This document shows, one piece after another, positions 33,284-36,132 of a DNA stretch of 36,132 nucleotides. A program made the translations under genes and the position numbers. A model generated the notes under the pieces. It saw only the letters and a list, made by a program, of their open reading frames with translations. It was not told the DNA's origin and searched no databases. Source of the stretch: Burkholderiales bacterium (GTDB lineage Bacteria; Pseudomonadota; Gammaproteobacteria; Burkholderiales; Usitatibacteraceae). The first letter of the stretch is position 1. Every line of letters begins with the position of its first letter. Location: contig JACMOJ010000128.1 of NCBI GenBank assembly GCA_014378085.1, positions 1-36,132 on the forward strand, written 5' to 3'.

Positions 33284-33553
33284 ATGACCAGGGAACCACG
33301 TAGCCAACTATTGGAGAATAGTGGCGATAGCGAACTATCCGCTTGTGTTCGCAAGATGCTGAAACAGTATTTCAAAGATCTGGATGGCGAGGATGCGTGC
33401 AACATTTACGACATGGTTGTCGCCAATGTGGAGCGTCCGTTACTCGAAGTCGTGATGCACCAAGCGCGTGGCAATCAAACCCGCGCTGCCGATTTGCTTG
33501 GCTTGAATCGCAACACGCTGCGAAAGAAACTCAGCCAGCACGGCATTGAATAA
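33284..33553 (+). CDS. fis: DNA-binding protein Fis
   Basis: Nucleoid-associated dimeric DNA-bending regulator. 89 aa; the C-terminal segment ARGNQTRAADLLGLNRNTLRKKLSQHGIE (61-89) is the Fis/NtrC-type helix-turn-helix, and RPLLEVVMHQ (51-60) is the preceding core helix. The frame is open from a GTG at 33224 and has an ATG at 33248, both inside the palindrome's right arm, but ATG 33284 has an AGGA five bases upstream and gives a family-length protein. Forms the conserved dusB-fis-purH set. Confidence 0.95.
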   Translation: MTREPRSQLLENSGDSELSACVRKMLKQYFKDLDGEDACNIYDMVVANVERPLLEVVMHQARGNQTRAADLLGLNRNTLRKKLSQHGIE

Positions 33554-33662
33554 CGTCGTCAACGAGTGAATTGGTAAAGGCGTGACCACGCTGAGTCAGC
33601 GATAGCGCGGACTGCCAGCACAATTTTTTAAAGCATATTTCCTTTGTCTGTTCCCCAATTCG

Positions 33663-33710
33663 CCTGTTCACCTGTACACCTGCTCACCTGTTCACCTGTT
33701 CACCTGTTCA
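33663..33710. repeat. 8-bp tandem repeat directly upstream of purH (6 copies)
   Basis: Units cctgttca, cctgtaca, cctgctca, then cctgttca x3 (33663-33710), ending 12 bases before the purH ATG at 33723. The sequence between is ctcggcttaaaa, and no Shine-Dalgarno is recognisable in it. The array therefore fills the -13 to -60 region of the messenger next to the start codon. Confidence 0.95.
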
Positions 33711-33722
33711 CTCGGCTTAAAA

Positions 33723-35291
33723 ATGATCAGCATTAAGCGCGCACTTATTAGCGTCTCCGATAAAACTGGTGTTTTATCTTTTGCGAAGTATCTTGCTGGC
33801 GCGGGCGTAGAAATCCTTTCTACTGGTGGCACCGCAAAATTACTCAGCGATAACGGCGTTAAGGTCATTGAAGTCGGTGATTACACAGGCTTCCCGGAGA
33901 TGATGGATGGGCGCGTTAAGACACTCCACCCCAAGGTTCACGGTGGCATCCTTGCGCGGCGTGATCTGGCGCACCACAACGCGGCGATGCAAAAGCATGG
34001 CATTCCGCCTATCGATATGGTGGTCGTCAATCTATATCCGTTCGCGGCCACCATCGCCAAGCCGGGCGTGACCTTTGATGACGCCATCGAGAACATCGAC
34101 ATTGGTGGTCCGGCAATGGTGCGCGCCTCGGCAAAGAATCACGCCTTTGTCGCAATTGTGACGGACATCGCGGATTACGAACATATCGTTGCGGAAATGA
34201 AAGCGGGCCACGGTTCACTTTCCGACAACACGCGACTGCAGCTAGCCAAGCGCGCATTTGCACATACGGCTGAGTACGACGGCATGATCAGCACTTACCT
34301 ATCCTCGCTTGAGGTCGATGCAGATGGCAACACCACGCGCCGCACTTTTCCAGACAAGTTGCACTTGACGTTCAGCAAGGCGCAAGATCTTCGTTACGGC
34401 GAGAACCCACACCAAGATGCGGCGTTTTATGTCGAGAAACACCCCGCCACCGGCACACTGGCGAACTACAAGCAACTACAGGGCAAAGAACTCTCCTACA
34501 ACAACATTGCTGACGCAGACGCGGCATGGCAGTGCTGCCGTAGTTTTGAGGTTCCCGCTTGCGTGATCGTTAAACATGCGAATCCGTGTGGTGTGGCCAT
34601 TGCGTTTGACACGTTTACCGCCTACCAACGCGCATTCGAGACAGACCCTACCTCGGCCTTTGGCGGCATCATCGCCTTTAATCAAGAAGTTGATGGCGTA
34701 ACGGCAGAAGCGGTGTCGAAACAGTTTGTGGAAGTCCTGTTGGCGCCGTCATTTAGCGCCGCAGCGCTACAGGTATTTCGCGCCAAACAAAATGTGCGGC
34801 TGCTAACGATTCCCATCGCCCCAACGGCCAATGATGTCGACATGAAGCGGGTCGGCGGTGGACTATTGGTGCAATCGTCAGATGATTTTGACGTGGCGCA
34901 GTTGAAGGTGGTGAGCAAGCGCCAGCCGACCCGTGCAGAAATGAACGACCTGATTTTTGCTTTTCGCGTCGCCAAGTTTGTAAAGTCAAACGCGATTGTG
35001 TTCTGCCGCTACGGCATGACGCTGGGTGTTGGCGCAGGACAAATGAGCCGTGTGGACTCCACCAAAATTGCGGCCATCAAAGCCAAGAACGCGGGCCTGT
35101 CGCTGAAGGGTTCGGTTGCCGCCTCCGACGCGTTCTTCCCGTTCCGCGATGGACTCGATGTTATTGCCGAAGCAGGTGCGACCGCCGTGATTCAGCCAGG
35201 CGGCTCGATGCGCGACGATGAAGTGATCAAGGCCGCAGACGAGCACGGCATTGCAATGGTGCTGACCGGCATGCGGCATTTTCGGCACTAA
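33723..35291 (+). CDS. purH: Bifunctional AICAR formyltransferase / IMP cyclohydrolase
   Basis: Last two steps of purine synthesis to IMP. 522 aa: N-terminal MGS-like cyclohydrolase domain with [49 protein letters not shown] and [11 protein letters not shown]-terminal transformylase with [23 protein letters not shown] (284-294) containing the catalytic Lys-His, and [25 protein letters not shown], and [14 protein letters not shown]. Length matches the family. The start ATG has no clear Shine-Dalgarno and is preceded by the 8-bp array. purD follows. Confidence 0.98.
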   Translation: MISIKRALISVSDKTGVLSFAKYLAGAGVEILSTGGTAKLLSDNGVKVIEVGDYTGFPEMMDGRVKTLHPKVHGGILARRDLAHHNAAMQKHGIPPIDMVVVNLYPFAATIAKPGVTFDDAIENIDIGGPAMVRASAKNHAFVAIVTDIADYEHIVAEMKAGHGSLSDNTRLQLAKRAFAHTAEYDGMISTYLSSLEVDADGNTTRRTFPDKLHLTFSKAQDLRYGENPHQDAAFYVEKHPATGTLANYKQLQGKELSYNNIADADAAWQCCRSFEVPACVIVKHANPCGVAIAFDTFTAYQRAFETDPTSAFGGIIAFNQEVDGVTAEAVSKQFVEVLLAPSFSAAALQVFRAKQNVRLLTIPIAPTANDVDMKRVGGGLLVQSSDDFDVAQLKVVSKRQPTRAEMNDLIFAFRVAKFVKSNAIVFCRYGMTLGVGAGQMSRVDSTKIAAIKAKNAGLSLKGSVAASDAFFPFRDGLDVIAEAGATAVIQPGGSMRDDEVIKAADEHGIAMVLTGMRHFRH

Positions 35292-35334
35292 ATGGCGCGT
35301 CTTACTACCACGCTTAACATGGCTTTGTTGCGTC

Positions 35335-35381
35335 GGCACCTACAATCCTCATGTATGCGAAATACATTCCGGTTGTGCGCC
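35335..35381 (+). other. Nested hairpin sequence upstream of purD
   Basis: Within the 164-nt gap between purH and purD, GGCAC (35335-35339) pairs with GCGCC (35377-35381) except one A-C, ACAATC (35342-35347) with GGTTGT (35371-35376, one G-T), and ATGTAT (35351-35356) with ATACAT (35362-35367) around a GCGAA loop. All three pair in register. No T-run follows, so it is not a classic terminator. Nature unknown: structured leader RNA or a dispersed intergenic palindrome. Confidence 0.5.
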
Positions 35382-35455
35382 CCGGCGCGTCTCGCCGTAC
35401 ACCTCATAACGCGAGCTGGGCTACTTAGAACAGCAATCGTGAACAAGCCCACCCC

Positions 35456-36132
35456 ATGAAACTTCTTGTCATCGGTTCCGGCGACCGTGAGCACGCGCTT
35501 GCCTGGCGGCTCGCGCAACACAAACGCGTTCAATGTGTTTTTGTTGCGCCCGGCAACGCCGGCACGGCACACGAAGACGGTCTTGTCAACGTCAACATCA
35601 CCGACATTGGCGAGTTGCTCGCCTTTGCGCAGAAAGAGGATATTTATCTGACAGTGGTCGGCCCAGAGGCGCCACTGGCCGCTGGCGTGGTGGATACCTT
35701 CCGCGCGGCTGGTCTAAAAATCTTTGGCCCAACCAAAGCCGCGGCGCAGCTTGAGTCGTCTAAAGATTTTGCCAAGCAGTTCATGGTGCGTCATCAGATT
35801 CCCACCGCGCGTTATGCAACATTCACCGACGGCAATCTGGCGCGTGATTATGCGAAAAAAGAAGGCGCGCCAATTGTGGTGAAAGCCGATGGCCTTGCCG
35901 CTGGCAAAGGCGTGGTGGTGGCCGAGACGGTGGATGAAGCGGTTGCCGCCATCACTACGATGCTCGGCACCGACGACAAGCCTATTCCGGGGCGCGTGGT
36001 AATTGAAGAGTTCATGGAAGGCGAAGAGGCGAGTTTTATTTGTATGTGTGATGGCGCATCTGCGCTGCCGTTTGCCTCATCACAGGACCATAAGCGAATA
36101 TTCGATAACGACCAGGGCCCAAATACCGGCGG
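35456..36132 (+). CDS. purD: Phosphoribosylamine-glycine ligase, partial
   Basis: Second step of purine synthesis (GAR synthetase), ATP-grasp enzyme. 225 codons are present and the gene continues past the window. Seen: [78 protein letters not shown] with the ATP-grasp glycine loop, [11 protein letters not shown], and [21 protein letters not shown] at the end. The usual GxGGREHA has Asp in place of a Gly (GSGDREHA). ATG 35456 lacks a Shine-Dalgarno; it is preceded by the structured gap. Confidence 0.96.
   Translation, partial: MKLLVIGSGDREHALAWRLAQHKRVQCVFVAPGNAGTAHEDGLVNVNITDIGELLAFAQKEDIYLTVVGPEAPLAAGVVDTFRAAGLKIFGPTKAAAQLESSKDFAKQFMVRHQIPTARYATFTDGNLARDYAKKEGAPIVVKADGLAAGKGVVVAETVDEAVAAITTMLGTDDKPIPGRVVIEEFMEGEEASFICMCDGASALPFASSQDHKRIFDNDQGPNTG

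Noticed and set aside
35288..35572. 94-codon minus-strand frame across the purH-purD gap
   Set aside because: It covers the start of purD in antisense and the structured gap; no family resemblance.

Overview
The window looks like a stretch of a betaproteobacterial chromosome, probably from the order Burkholderiales. This rests on gene order. The cytochrome oxidase block ctaC-ctaD-small assembly gene-ctaG-DUF2970-ctaE, followed by a DUF2909 gene divergent from SURF1, a SCO-like gene, ctaA and ctaB, is typical of that group, as are pilB-pilC-pilD-coaE-zapD-yacG, hemA-prfA-prmC-grxD and dusB-fis-purH. Most genes are ordinary and can be named with confidence. I saw no rRNA, tRNA, insertion sequence with a transposase, prophage or CRISPR array.

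Layout. Positions 1-3035 (minus): SURF1, a thioredoxin-fold SCO-like protein, heme A synthase ctaA and heme O synthase ctaB (cut by the window edge). 3136-3327 (plus): a DUF2909 membrane protein, ending at a bidirectional terminator. 3440-8220 (minus): the structural and assembly genes of an aa3-type oxidase whose subunit II carries a cytochrome c domain. 8298-14687 (minus): DUF2244, yacG, zapD, coaE and the type IV pilus genes pilD, pilC and pilB. 14759-15364 (minus): an exported glutathione peroxidase. 15802-19450 (plus): hemA, prfA, prmC and grxD. 19548-21807 (minus): a tungstate ABC importer, tupABC. 21933-23743 (plus): a FecCD-type permease and its ATPase. 23897-25197 (plus): an alpha/beta hydrolase resembling kynurenine formamidase, and a YciI protein. 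25371-27994 (minus): DUF429, an SMP-30 protein and tryptophan 2,3-dioxygenase kynA. 28078-31806 (plus): a fused 5-oxoprolinase. 32057-36132 (plus): dusB, fis, purH and the start of purD.

How the parts fit. The first 8 kb encodes a terminal oxidase together with heme A synthesis and copper insertion (ctaG, SCO-like, SURF1). hemA supplies the tetrapyrrole precursor. kynA (heme enzyme) and the adjacent convergent hydrolase can form the first two steps of tryptophan breakdown. tupABC and the divergent FecCD-type pair suggest oxyanion or metal-chelate uptake.

The unusual feature is not a gene but a pattern: at least ten unrelated short tandem repeats lie in 36 kb. Those in intergenic DNA have units of 7, 8, 10, 13, 13 and 14 bp, while those inside genes have units of 12 or 15 bp and keep the frame. 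Several sit directly against start codons (purH, the oxoprolinase) or in a probable leader (hemA). A second notable structure is an approximately 135-bp imperfect palindrome between dusB and fis that looks like a miniature inverted-repeat element or a large attenuator hairpin.
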